From Daedaleopsis sinensis (Eukaryota; Basidiomycota; Agaricomycetes; Polyporales; Polyporaceae): a stretch of 64,000 nucleotides of DNA. Below, one piece after another: positions 43,850 to 53,806 of the stretch. How positions within the stretch are numbered: position 1 is the first letter of the stretch; the number at the start of each line of letters is the position of its first letter. A program made the position numbers and the translations under genes. The DNA lies in the NCBI GenBank assembly GCA_033807695.1, contig CM066300.1, forward strand, positions 4,278,001 through 4,342,000. The letters are read 5' to 3'. The notes below the pieces were generated by a model. It had not been told where the DNA came from. It did no database searches and worked only from the letters and a program-made list of their open reading frames with translations.

Positions 43850-45769
43850 ATGCTTTCTTCCTTCCGCGCACTCAGCGCGTTTTTGCTTGTTGCTTCCTCA
43901 TGTTCTTCCGTCTTGTCTCTTCCTCCAGTAGCCAAGCCCAAACTGGCCCGGCGCGGCATTGAGAGCTACTTTGACAACATCCTTTACCTCGACGCCAACC
44001 AGACCTCCATCTACGCCGCCCTCTCCACCCTGCAGACGACATACGCGGCGAAGATCGACAACAAGTGGTATGTCCTCATTTTAGCGTGCTTGGCTCTCTT
44101 CCAACACTCCCCAGGGATGGTCTCCTTCTTCAATATGGAGGAAACGCTTCAGCGCAGACAACAATCAACATCGGAGGCAGCTCGGTCAAAGGTGCGCACC
44201 GCGTAGTCTGACTCACCGCTTCACCTCTCATCGAGAACGTATACAGTGGATGAAGCCCGGGGCGAGATCGGATTCCTCGACAGTGACATCGACGTCGAGT
44301 ACTGTGCGTCGCGAGGCAAATTGGCGCTTCAGGGCGGTGTCTAATCCCGTTTAATTTCATAGTCCACGCCAGTCAATGGCCAAGTACCCTCCCCTCCAGC
44401 GAAATCAGCGGGGTGTACCCGGGCTACCTCGGTGTGGACATTAACAACGGCATGAGCCCCATCTACTCGTACTTCAGCAAGATGTGGCCAAACGACTACA
44501 GCAAGTGGTACTACGACATCGTTCTCACATATGACTGGAGCGAGAAGGCCTCGAGTTCCGAGTTCGCCGGCCTGCTTCTCGCGGGTGAGACGCTCAACTG
44601 GACAAGTCTGTTTGGCATCGACCAGTCCACCGCCGACAAATGGGGTCTTCCCAGCATCTCCGCCATCGACCAGCAGCCCCCACTCTATCTCACCGGCGAC
44701 GGTACCATCATTGTCGACGACACGTTCACCACGAATGGCAGAGACGTCAAGATCAACTCAACTGTGCCCAAGACCCAATCCGGCAAGGCTGTGGTCGATA
44801 TCCAGTTCTCCCAACGCTGGTCAATGTTCCCTGACGAGGTGGTTGAGGAGCTCTACGAGGGCGTCACGGACGCGAAATATGTTCCACAGTCTGCCTTCGG
44901 CTATTGGACTGTCCCTTGCGGCGCTCGCTTCACGTTCTCGTTCAAGATCGACGGCAAGCAGTACGATGCCGATCCGGATGCGCTCATCGCGCCCAACCCC
45001 TTCGGCGACGGCTGCATCGGCACTCTCTTCACCAAGGGCCAGGCAGTCTCCGCCGCCCCCGAGTTCGACATCATCTTCGGCTTCCAGTTCAGTAAGTTGA
45101 CTCCTGTGCGCACCGCTGCACGGGGATGCTGACGCCATTCCAGTGTCCTCGTTCTACTTCCGTGCGGGCATCAACCACGACAACAACAAGCCCTACTACA
45201 AGCTCCTCCCTATCAGCGCACCCACACAGGGTTGGACGTCCGCCAAGGGTTCGAGCGCGACTAGTACTGTCAGCACCCCCCAGACCATTGCTAGTGCCCA
45301 ACCAACGGGTGCTACTCAGGGTAGTGTCCGACCGACTGGTACTACTCAGGGTAACACCGGCGGGTCCACGCAACCCACCGCCTCCGCCAGCGCCGTCAAA
45401 GCAGCGGGCAACCTCGCCACCGAGGACGACGAGGGCATCTGGAAGAGCGACACCTGGCAGAGCAGGGTATGTCCTCGCCCGTGCCCCCACTACCGCCCTG
45501 CCAGTGTTTACTCACTTTTTCTTTGCTCCCCTCCCCTTCAGGCGCACGTGTTAGAGATCCTCACGATCGTGTTTGGGAGCCTCTTCGTCGTGGCCCTCGC
45601 CACGATAGTCGCGCTGCTCGTGCGCGCGCGCCGCGCCGCACGCAACGGCCTGCGTCCGTCCGCGTACAGCACGCTGCACGCGGCCGAGGCGTTCGAGCCC
45701 AAGGCCGCGCTCTACGACGCCGAGGGCGGGCACTCCAAGTACGACGACCCGTACCGGGACACGCAGTGA
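43850..45769 (+). CDS. Membrane-anchored pepsin-fold-like protein lacking catalytic motifs
   Basis: Exons: 43850..44067, 44115..44191, 44247..44303, 44363..45091, 45144..45466, 45542..45769, giving 543 aa. A signal peptide covers residues 1-24. The ectodomain ends in a Ser/Thr/Gln-rich stalk, one membrane span at ~472-495 (ILTIVFGSLFVVALATIVALLV) and an ~45-aa tail. The second half follows the layout of an A1 aspartic protease C-lobe: an Asp-containing strand (AVVDIQF, ~262), FPDEVVEELY, YWTVPCG (~299), FSFKIDGKQY and GDGCIGTLF. However, the DTG/DSG motif is absent here, and no DTGSS is present in the N-lobe. I infer a pseudo-protease, and the fold assignment is tentative. Confidence 0.7.
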
Positions 45770-46286
45770 GCGGCCCCCGTTTGAGTGTGATTCACGACGT
45801 CGTGGGCATGGCATCTGCAGGTTGTGCGATAGGTATCGGACAGTATCTCTACGATTTTATAGTTCTTTCCTTCTTTTCTTTCTTTTGTGTGCACGCATGG
45901 ACTTCGTAATCGTATCATAGGCAAGACAAAGTAAAACCGCAGCACTCGTTAGTTACGTTTTACGCATGGCATGGCTGCTAGGCGCAAGCCTGACTCTGCC
46001 TGAGCACGAAATTTTTGAGGTGATCCATAGTAAGCATTTCGAGTTTGTAAGTGTACATCTGTGGCATCGCAAGTTGCAATCGATTAGTGCGCCGTAAGCC
46101 GTTCCTATGGTCACATTCATTCGCAGCATCGCAATCGCTTACCGTAGCCGAGGAGCCCCAGAATATGCGTGTTGATGAATCTGAGACCTTCAGAGCGCGG
46201 TTTAGCAAGGCGGTGTCAGGGCGTGCCGCTGGTACTCAGCGGGCGCCTGCACTTCCATCTTCGGACAGACTCCCGGCTCGAGAACT
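45770..46286. other. Intergenic, nothing clear
   Basis: No coding structure recognised downstream of the pseudo-protease gene. Confidence 0.4.
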
Positions 46287-47264
46287 TTGTCGGTTGCATA
46301 CCAACCTCCCGAACTCGGAACTTGCATCCTCTTGCATCTCAGTTTTTCTGAAAACCCATTCTCGCTCTCTCACTGCCAGGGGCGGCGGCGGCTTGGAAAT
46401 ATCAACGGTCTGTGGCGGGATAGTAGAACTCTACGCACCACTGGCACTGGCACGCATACAAAAGGCCTCGAAGCTGCGACAGTAAGGTGACTCCTGTGCC
46501 TCCCAAATCCCTCCTCCGGAGTACGCTCTGGATCCTCCAACATTATCATACGCTGCACACAGACCCTGACTCCGTGCCCGCCGCTAGCCGCTCCTGCGTC
46601 CTGGGCTTCGTCCAGCCTGAGCAAGTGGACCACGAAATCCTCCTCGCCGGCGACGAGACATTCGTCCGCGTCCCGCTCTCCGCCCGCGAGCTGGGGCCGC
46701 CACTCATACACCTACACCTGGTGCAGCAGCGCCGAAGGCGACGTCTGGCTCGACGCCCCGCCCGGCGACGGGTGGTATCCGTGGGCGCGCCCCGCGCACG
46801 ACCCCCGCCTGCGCCCGGGTGCGGTGGACGGTACAGCGGCATACATACCGCTGCCATCAGCAGTACTGGTGCACTCGTCCGCTGCGTACCCGTGGCTGCC
46901 CGGCCGGTTTTTGCAATTTGGGGGGGCGGTCCACTGTTGGGACTCGGCGGTGCGGTCTGCGCTGCCGGGTGTGGTGCCGGCTTACGATGCGCTTGACAAC
47001 GCGTGCATCGTGAAACTGCTGCCTCCTTGGCTGACTACTAGCACTGGCAGCAGGCAGTCCATCCGGCCCTCATGCCGAGACGCGAGACTCGGGGCGCGGC
47101 TCTAGTCTGGGCCCGCCGCCCCGCGAGTGGCACGGACTCCAGCTTCAGTGCGGTATCTTTTTTGTCCTCCAGGGGAGATTAAGGTCAAGGAGGATGAGGA
47201 TGAGGACGCCCCGACGGGCAACCACGATGTGAAGGAAGAAAAAGACGAAGACGCTGCCTACTAG
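46287..47264 (+). pseudogene. Frameshifted or incomplete gene, function unknown
   Basis: A strongly GC3-biased frame covers ~46530..46690 (through SCVLGFVQPEQVDHEILL and VRVPLSAREL). From ~46695 the same bias moves to another frame (WCSSAEGDVWLDAPPGDGWY, then PWLPGRFLQFGG) and continues to ~47010. One base near 46690 (GAG C TGG) accounts for the shift. A short acidic tail frame (KVKEDEDEDAP, ending DEDAAY) follows at ~47172..47264 and could be a last exon. An upstream exon ending at a GTAAGG donor near 46484 is possible. It is either a pseudogene, a mis-modelled intron, or an assembly error. No family recognised. Confidence 0.35.
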
Positions 47265-48138
47265 TACTGCAATCTTTAGCTCCAGCACGACACTGAAGAC
47301 AGCACATACTCAAGCAACTATCGGATACCGGAGAGCCACACATGGGCTTCAAGCTTCAAGGACGAGTCCGCTGACGACGAGTATCTCCTGGACGATTAGG
47401 TACAGACAGCTTCGCTATGGTGATAGCTTGGCCTCGCGACGACATGTATGCGGTATGGACCTTTTTGTCCGGACTTTTTTTTGGCCGTAATACAGCCCAT
47501 CGATTGCTTTGGATACTTAGACAGTGTTCCCAACGACACGCATTATACTAGGAGTACATTAATGTGGCAAGTACACATGTTAACAGGACGTTTATATCGT
47601 AGGAATATAGTGCGCACGCTTGGTTGAGACAAATCACAAATTTTGCATGTACGACTATCTGACCGTAATGGAAGGGAGGTTGCACTACGCAGTGAGCAGA
47701 TCAAGCCCGCGAAAGCTGAGCTCGTCCGGACTATATGGGATCTGTAATCCAGGATCAGTTTGGAGGGTCCCGTCCGGAATGTCATTCGTTTGCCCACGGG
47801 AGTGAAAGTAGCGTTGGTAGATTGCAGCGCAGTGACCAACTTCTCCAACCAAACAACTATTCGCGAAACGTCCTCTGGGAAGACGGGCGTCAGGCGTTCG
47901 TCGCGGTGGTAGGGACCACAACGGGCTGAGCAAGCATGTACACATGGCGCTGGAGCAGCATAGCCAGACAGCAGCACTTGACATGCCTAGTCGCAGAAGT
48001 CATACAAGCAGCACTAGTGGTGGTCAACGACACCGCAGGTTGCGGTAGTTTGGAGGGTCGACGGCCAGCGTGCATATGTGGTGTGGAGTGACCTGGAGTC
48101 GCGCGCTCTGAATCCGGCGCGACGTTCCAGAGTCTAGC
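47265..48138. other. Intergenic, 0.9 kb
   Basis: No gene seen between the broken gene and the 3' end of GCP4. Confidence 0.45.
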
Positions 48139-50551
48139 TTACGCCAGCCCGCCCTGCTTCAGGATGTCCTCAACTCCTCCCTCGGCGGCCGTCTGTGGCC
48201 CGCGCCGCCTCACACCCGGGTGAGAGAACTGGCCGTTGAAGTCCAAGCGGAGTAAAAGGCGCTCGACGTGCCTGCGGACTTCCTCGTCGCCCTCGAGGCG
48301 CTTGTGCTTGCGCGTGCGGAGGAAGGTGTGGAAGCCGAAGCCGGTGGTGTTCCCCAATAGCGCGCTCGTGTTGTAGAGCGCGGACTTGGTCGCGTCCGCC
48401 GCGGCGGAGAAGGGCTGGAGCGTGGTCGAGAGCGAGAGCTGCTCGTAGAATGCGTCGAGCAGCGTGTGCAGCGTCTGTTCGGGGGTCAGCAAGGCTGCGC
48501 GCGGAGCATGAGACGGCGCAGAGTGGGTAAGGCATACCTCGTCGATCTCGCCTACGATCTTATACCGCTCCGCGACCATGTCCCCGACTTTGCTGTCCCG
48601 GGTGGCGATGCTGCCCTCGAAGAGCAGCGCGGGAAGCACATCGCCGCCCCATCGCTCGACCTGACCTGCGAAACGCTCGCATACTTCCAGGATCATGCGG
48701 ATGATGTTTGTCAACGCGGGGTTCGAGAGCAGGCTCCCGGTGAGCAGCCTTTCGAGGTATGTCGCGTGTATGCTCCGCAGCGTCGTGAAGTCAAGTGGGG
48801 GACTGCCGGGCGACGCGTTCGAAGCCATGCTTTGCGAGGGATAGATTGTGGAGGTCGTTTTCGACGCCCCAAGCGGCGCTGTGCTCCCATGATCGGCCGC
48901 TCCGTGCTGTCCCATAGAACCTGAGCCCGTCATCTGGCGACCGATGTTCCCGGGTGGACGTCCAGAAAGCAGGGCTTTGAGCTTCCTGAACTCTACATCC
49001 ACAACATCTGTCATGACATACCCCAGGAGCGTATCGAGAAACCAGTTCATCTCGCGCACAACCCCCCAGCCGCATCTCAGCAGCTGCTTCCGCGCCTCAA
49101 GATCCTCGGCCGTACCACCTTCACCTAGCCCCGTCCACCGCCTCCTCGCACGTTGTGCGTACGACAGCGCAGTCCAGCATATGTGTATGCGTGTATGCGT
49201 CTTACGGAGAGCGGAAAGATACGAGAACAGCCCAGCGTAGATCTGCAAATCTGACGAGTGGAGGAAGAGATCGAGCGGCCATGTCACGCTGTAAGTGAGA
49301 ACGAGAGGTGTGCCAAGGAGGAGATCGTCGAATGTGGTAGGTTCAGTTGGACTGGACAGTGAAGAAGATAGATCCTTTGCGGACGCGCTCGTGAGTGAAG
49401 GGAGAAGAGGTCGAATGGGTCCCGAAGGCAGACGGAAGTGGAGGTTAGCTAGCGAGGGATCTTGCTGTGCGGTGGTGCCCAAAGATGCACGCAGGAGAGC
49501 AAGATGTAGATCCTGTTCACGGATCATCGTGCTGGGGACAGACCGGCCAGTGAGTCTGGAGATCTTCAATCGCTCGATTTCTCGGATGAGCGAGAGTGCA
49601 AACTCTCCATTCCGTAGCAGAAAATAGTTCGCCCTAGGCGATGGTCAGAATTGTTCGAGGGAACGTTAAGACTACGTACAGTGACTGTACTGCATCATCG
49701 ACGTCACGATGGGTTAGGACATTCAACCAAAGCCATTCGCTGATAGCGATGCGAACGTCTGCAATGACGCGATCGAAGGCATACTGATCCTGGGGTAGGA
49801 TCGTATTGAGCAGTTTGGTATGTTCTCGAGCCAAGTCCTGGGGAAACTGTTTGTCCCACTTCGCCGCCTTGACTGTCCCGATTGCGCGTCCGACATAGGT
49901 GATCGATTCGCGAGATTGCGTCGAGACGCACGAAGGAACCGCGCCTTCCACGAGAACGTACTTCTTGTCCGCGAGAGGGTCTTGTGGTGAGAGCGTGCCG
50001 TGGATCAAGAGGGCTTGAAGTTGTGCGATCCAGACGCGTTGTACAGCTTCCGAAAGCTGAGCGTATATCCTCGAAACGCGAAGTATCCCCGTTTGTGAGC
50101 GAGTAAGAAGGAGGTCAATCAGCGGACCAGGACTCCAGTGTTCCTGGGCGTGTAGCTCGTCTACAAGGGTCTCGAGAGACGCAAGCGGCGCGTCCCACTC
50201 GGAGAAGACGGCGCGTAGCGAGGATAGAGGGACGAACGACCCACTTGCCACAAGATTGCTATCCCTCTTGAGCACCTTTGCCTCGGTTTCTACCACGAGC
50301 ACCTCGTATTCGTCCTTCAAGATCTGGTTCAACGTCGCGCACAGTGCAGAAACGTAGCGCGAAGAAGGACGAGCTAGTGTAGCGCATGCATTTTTAATCT
50401 TGCGGTAGCGTAGAGCAACTAGGCCTAGAGACTCGAGACACTGCTCTTCGCCGGGGTGAAGCAACGAGGCGAAGGCTGGATGAACGGTGTGATCGGTGGG
50501 AAAGAGAGAGGACGTGTGGCCAGCAAGGACGAGGAGCACTTCCGCAATCAT
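48139..50551 (-). CDS. GCP4: Gamma-tubulin complex component, GCP4 type
   Basis: A structural subunit of the gamma-tubulin ring complex at the spindle pole body. Exons 50551..49680, 49633..48538 and 48474..48139 give 767 aa. It starts MIAEVLLVLAGH, close to the usual GCP4 start, with no long N-terminal extension such as GCP2, 3, 5 and 6 have. GRIP1 is in the first exon. The GRIP2 region contains LANYFLLRNGEFALSLI, TYSVTWPLDLFLHSSDLQIY, LSALRKTHTRIHICW and GWGVVREMNWFLDTLLGYV. It ends near LLLRLDFNGQFSHPG, which mirrors the LLLRLDYN end of animal GCP4. A Ser/Gly-rich insertion (~550-600) is unusual. It is divergent from RRP1 over 307 bp. Confidence 0.85.
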
Positions 50552-50858
50552 ATCGGACACATAGGTTACAGGAGATTGGTTTATCGAATAGAAGAGTATC
50601 CGCAGCCAGTGGTGGATGGACGCGTCGAGGAGGATGAGGGTCGAGTTGCAAGACGCGTGCGACGCGAAACCATGACGCGCCTCCGAAAATATCGGAGAAA
50701 CTTTCCTAAGGCTCGTCTTAAGAAGTTCCTGCTTGGTTTCTGCCTCTTCGTGCTTGTTGTCGAGACTGATTCTTGAATTTGCTCGCTGCCCGTTCGACCA
50801 CCTCTCCACGACTGCAACGACTATCAGATTGCTAGTAGTAACCCAAGTCCGATTATCA
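50552..50858. promoter_or_regulatory. Divergent promoter region between GCP4 and RRP1
   Basis: A 307-bp interval between two opposite start codons. No TATA box seen. Both flanking genes are housekeeping in kind. Confidence 0.5.
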
Positions 50859-52093
50859 ATGGCATCCGATGTCGCGTCCTCCAGTGGCCCTCCGTTAGGC
50901 AAATACCTTGCGTCGACCGGTATGTTACTCAAGCTAGTCTTCCATCACACGAAACAGTTCTGCAGCTATATGCGACTATGAAGATAAGAAGACCAGAGAC
51001 AAGGCTATCAAAAATCTTGCTGCTTTCCTATCGGACCCTTCTCGCGATGCGCTCCCCAAGGCTGAAATGACGAAGCTATGGAAGGGAATCTTCTATTGTG
51101 CGTGTCGTCCATGTCTCTAATGCCCTCGCCGACTGATGTGATGTATACCGTGAATCCAGGCTTCTGGATGTCAGACAAACCGTTAGTACAGCAAGCCCTC
51201 GCTACGGAGATTGCGGACATCCTGCTGGCCATCTCAAATACCACCGTGTCCCTTGCATTTCTCCGAGGGTTTTGGGAGTCAACGGTCCGGGAGTGGAACT
51301 CCATTGACAGACTACGGTGAGCACTAATTCTCGAAACCCACTCTTCCGCACGGTTGTACTGAAGACACGGCAACGAAGTATCGACAAGTACTACATGCTC
51401 GTGCGCCGTTTTGTCAATGCAACATTCAGAATGCTCATCCGCGCAGACTGGGACGCCTCCGCCTGCAAAGAATACATCTCCGTTCTGACTGACCGGGGAG
51501 GTCCTCTTTGGTAAGTCCCGTCCCGCGCAAGCAGTTGCATGCTCTCTCAGACTGACTTAATCAGTCCCGACGACATCCGAGTCCCAACCAGTCTCGCGTA
51601 CCACCTCGCAGACATCTACCTGGAGGAGCTAGACAAGGCCCTCGGCCCCTCGGCCGTCGACTCACCGCCTCCTGCCCCCCTCTCTATCCTCCTCTCTCCC
51701 TTCATCACCCTCGCCGCGCGCACACCTACGACTGTAACGTACCAGCGTATGCAGTCGGCGCTGCTAGATCCTCTCCTCGATGCCCTCGCATCACGACACG
51801 ACGCCGAAGAGCCGCCGAGTCGGAAACGACCACGGCTATCGACCCCAGCCTACTCGAACCTGGTGTCGAACGCGTGCGCAACGGACCCCAAAAGCGAGTG
51901 TGCACTCGACAGCCCTTCCCTCCGAAAAGTGCTCCTGAAGCAGGTGTTCGAAGTCGCGAGCGAGCCCGAGACACGCGACGCGAACCGGCGAAGGTTGTAC
52001 GCGCTCTGGAAGGAGAACATCGAAGACGACAGCGACGACGACGATGACCCGAATCCACGCGCGGTCAAAGGACCAGATGTAGATGGCAGCTGA
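50859..52093 (+). CDS. RRP1: Ribosomal RNA processing protein 1 (RRP1/Nop52)
   Basis: A nucleolar protein needed for maturation of 27S pre-rRNA and the large ribosomal subunit. Exons: 50859..50919, 50984..51097, 51160..51316, 51379..51510, 51565..52093, giving 330 aa. Family features: a GKYLAST start, [37 protein letters not shown], a segment around RGFWESTVREWNSIDRLR, DKYYMLVRRFV, and a helical domain around SLAYHLADIYLEEL. A short basic patch (RKRPR) and an acidic C-terminal tract (DDSDDDDD) suit nucleolar localisation. The length is close to fungal RRP1. Confidence 0.9.
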
Positions 52094-52400
52094 GCCGTTT
52101 CGTATTTGGGTTCGTGCGGAAATAATGATACATTGGTGTGATGTGTACAGCTGATGTGAGGGGAGAACTTTCGTATGCGACAGAGAAGTGAAGAGAGGAG
52201 AGAATAAAAATGTAAGTAGGATATACGACTGCCCCTGCGACCCATCAACAGCGGGCTAGTGCCTCCGACGGCGTGTGTAGAATGTACTTCAAGCCAGTAA
52301 CGCGGCCGCAGCCCCGCCCGGTGTCTTCTTCTAGTCCCAGATTATGCCGTCGTTGACCGCGGGTACGACGAGCGAGTAGTCGCCGGCTGCCCACACGAGT

Positions 52401-52759
52401 CTAGTGGGCGTGCGCGTTCCTGAGCCCGACGGTCTGGCTGATGTGGATGGGCTGCAGGTCATGGTGCTCGAAGCGGGCGCGGCCGACGTAGCCCTTGGGG
52501 ATCGCAGAGGGGAGGGGGCCATTAATCATGCTGCAGCGCGGTGCAGATGGTTAGCGTGCGTACTTGGTTATGGACGGGAGGGAGATGCGCGCGTACCTCG
52601 GCTTCTTCCACTGTGAGTAGACGAAGTATGCGAGGCCCGCCTCAAGCGTGGTGAAGAGGGCGATTGACTAATTGCGATGGAACGTGAGTCACGATCTAGC
52701 AGTGGGATATGCCTGGGTGTACTCACGGGAGCACGAGCGACGACAAGAGGGGGAAGCAT
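52401..52759 (-). CDS. Small (77 aa) single-span membrane protein
   Basis: Exons 52759..52727, 52667..52597 and 52530..52401 sum to 234 nt, with two consensus introns (59 and 66 bp). A hydrophobic segment (SIALFTTLEAGLAYFVYSQW) follows a short N-terminus, and a soluble tail reads PKGYVGRARFEHHDLQPIHI. The shape suggests a small organellar membrane protein. I do not recognise a family, but clean splicing and codon bias support a real gene. A TATATAA element lies at 52909..52915 on the same strand, ~150 bp upstream. Confidence 0.6.
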
Positions 52760-52908
52760 TGTGAGTGGTGGGTGGTTTGTGTGGTGTTGGGGAGGAGTGG
52801 TGGGTGTTTGGTGGTAGGAGTGGGGATTAGATCGACTTGGAGTGGGGGTTCGAATGTCTTAACAGAGGACTTCTGTTGATAGTCAGAACGGGGGCCAGGT
52901 GCGCTTCC

Positions 52909-52915
52909 TTATATA
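52909..52915 (-). promoter_or_regulatory. TATA box of the 77-aa protein gene
   Basis: TATATAA on the minus strand, about 150 bp upstream of the ATG at 52759. Confidence 0.45.
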
Positions 52916-53806
52916 CCAGCCACGCTATGCACGACACGCCACTTTGCGTTAGCTGCCCCTCCATACCTCGCCTGACCATGGTACCGGTGCAAGTCGGAAC
53001 ACATCGACCTGTCTCGCACATCCCAGCCCACAACTCTAGACCGGCGTTGCAGTAGCGGCACAGGAGGGCTGTTTGTTCCAGATAGACATCATGCCAGATG
53101 CGGGCAGAGTCTCGACGATCTCGGAAGGCCTAGTCGTGGTCACGTGTAGGTCCATAGGCGTTCTGGCCAAAACAGGCCACAGGGCGTTTGGCAATCCGAT
53201 TTCGTCTTTCCGACGTCCGGGCAGCGGCTGCAGTCTCCGTCTCCCCTAGGCAAACAATTGAAGGGTTCTACAACGATGCCGAACGCGATATCTCCTGATA
53301 TCTCCCCTCCTTGGCTCCAGGCCTGATACCGGCATGCGCAATGGCACCTTGTACTTGTGGCAGAGACCGCCCAGAACGTCAGGCGCTACCAACTTGTCGC
53401 GCCTTAGTATACGGGCGCACGCGCGCAAGCTCTAGACCGGCCCGCAGTCGCGCTCTTCAGGCTGGACCAAGTCTGCAGTGGTAATGAGGAGTCGCCTATA
53501 ATGGGCCCAGAGTCCTGGAGAGACATATAAGTGTTGTTTATTCAGGGGCATGACAGCATACCTCGCTCCGTGTAGTCCTCGCATTGAGTCGAACTACGTC
53601 GGACTCAGGCCAGAACTTGCGCGAGCTAGGCTAGTCGTGAGTCTGTGCCGGCTCCTGAGGGCTCCTGAGGACGAACAGCCTGCTAAAATCATATTAGCTC
53701 AACGCGATTAAGGACGGCTACGTACAATCCTATGAATGCGTCGACATTGGAAGCGATTATCCCACCATCTGCGAAAAAACATAATGTATCAATACACGTA
53801 GCGGTG
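52916..53806. other. 0.9-kb intergenic region
   Basis: No gene, repeat or RNA recognised. Confidence 0.45.

Noticed and set aside
45978..46208. 76-aa minus-strand frame
   Set aside because: No signal, domain or codon bias. Probably chance.
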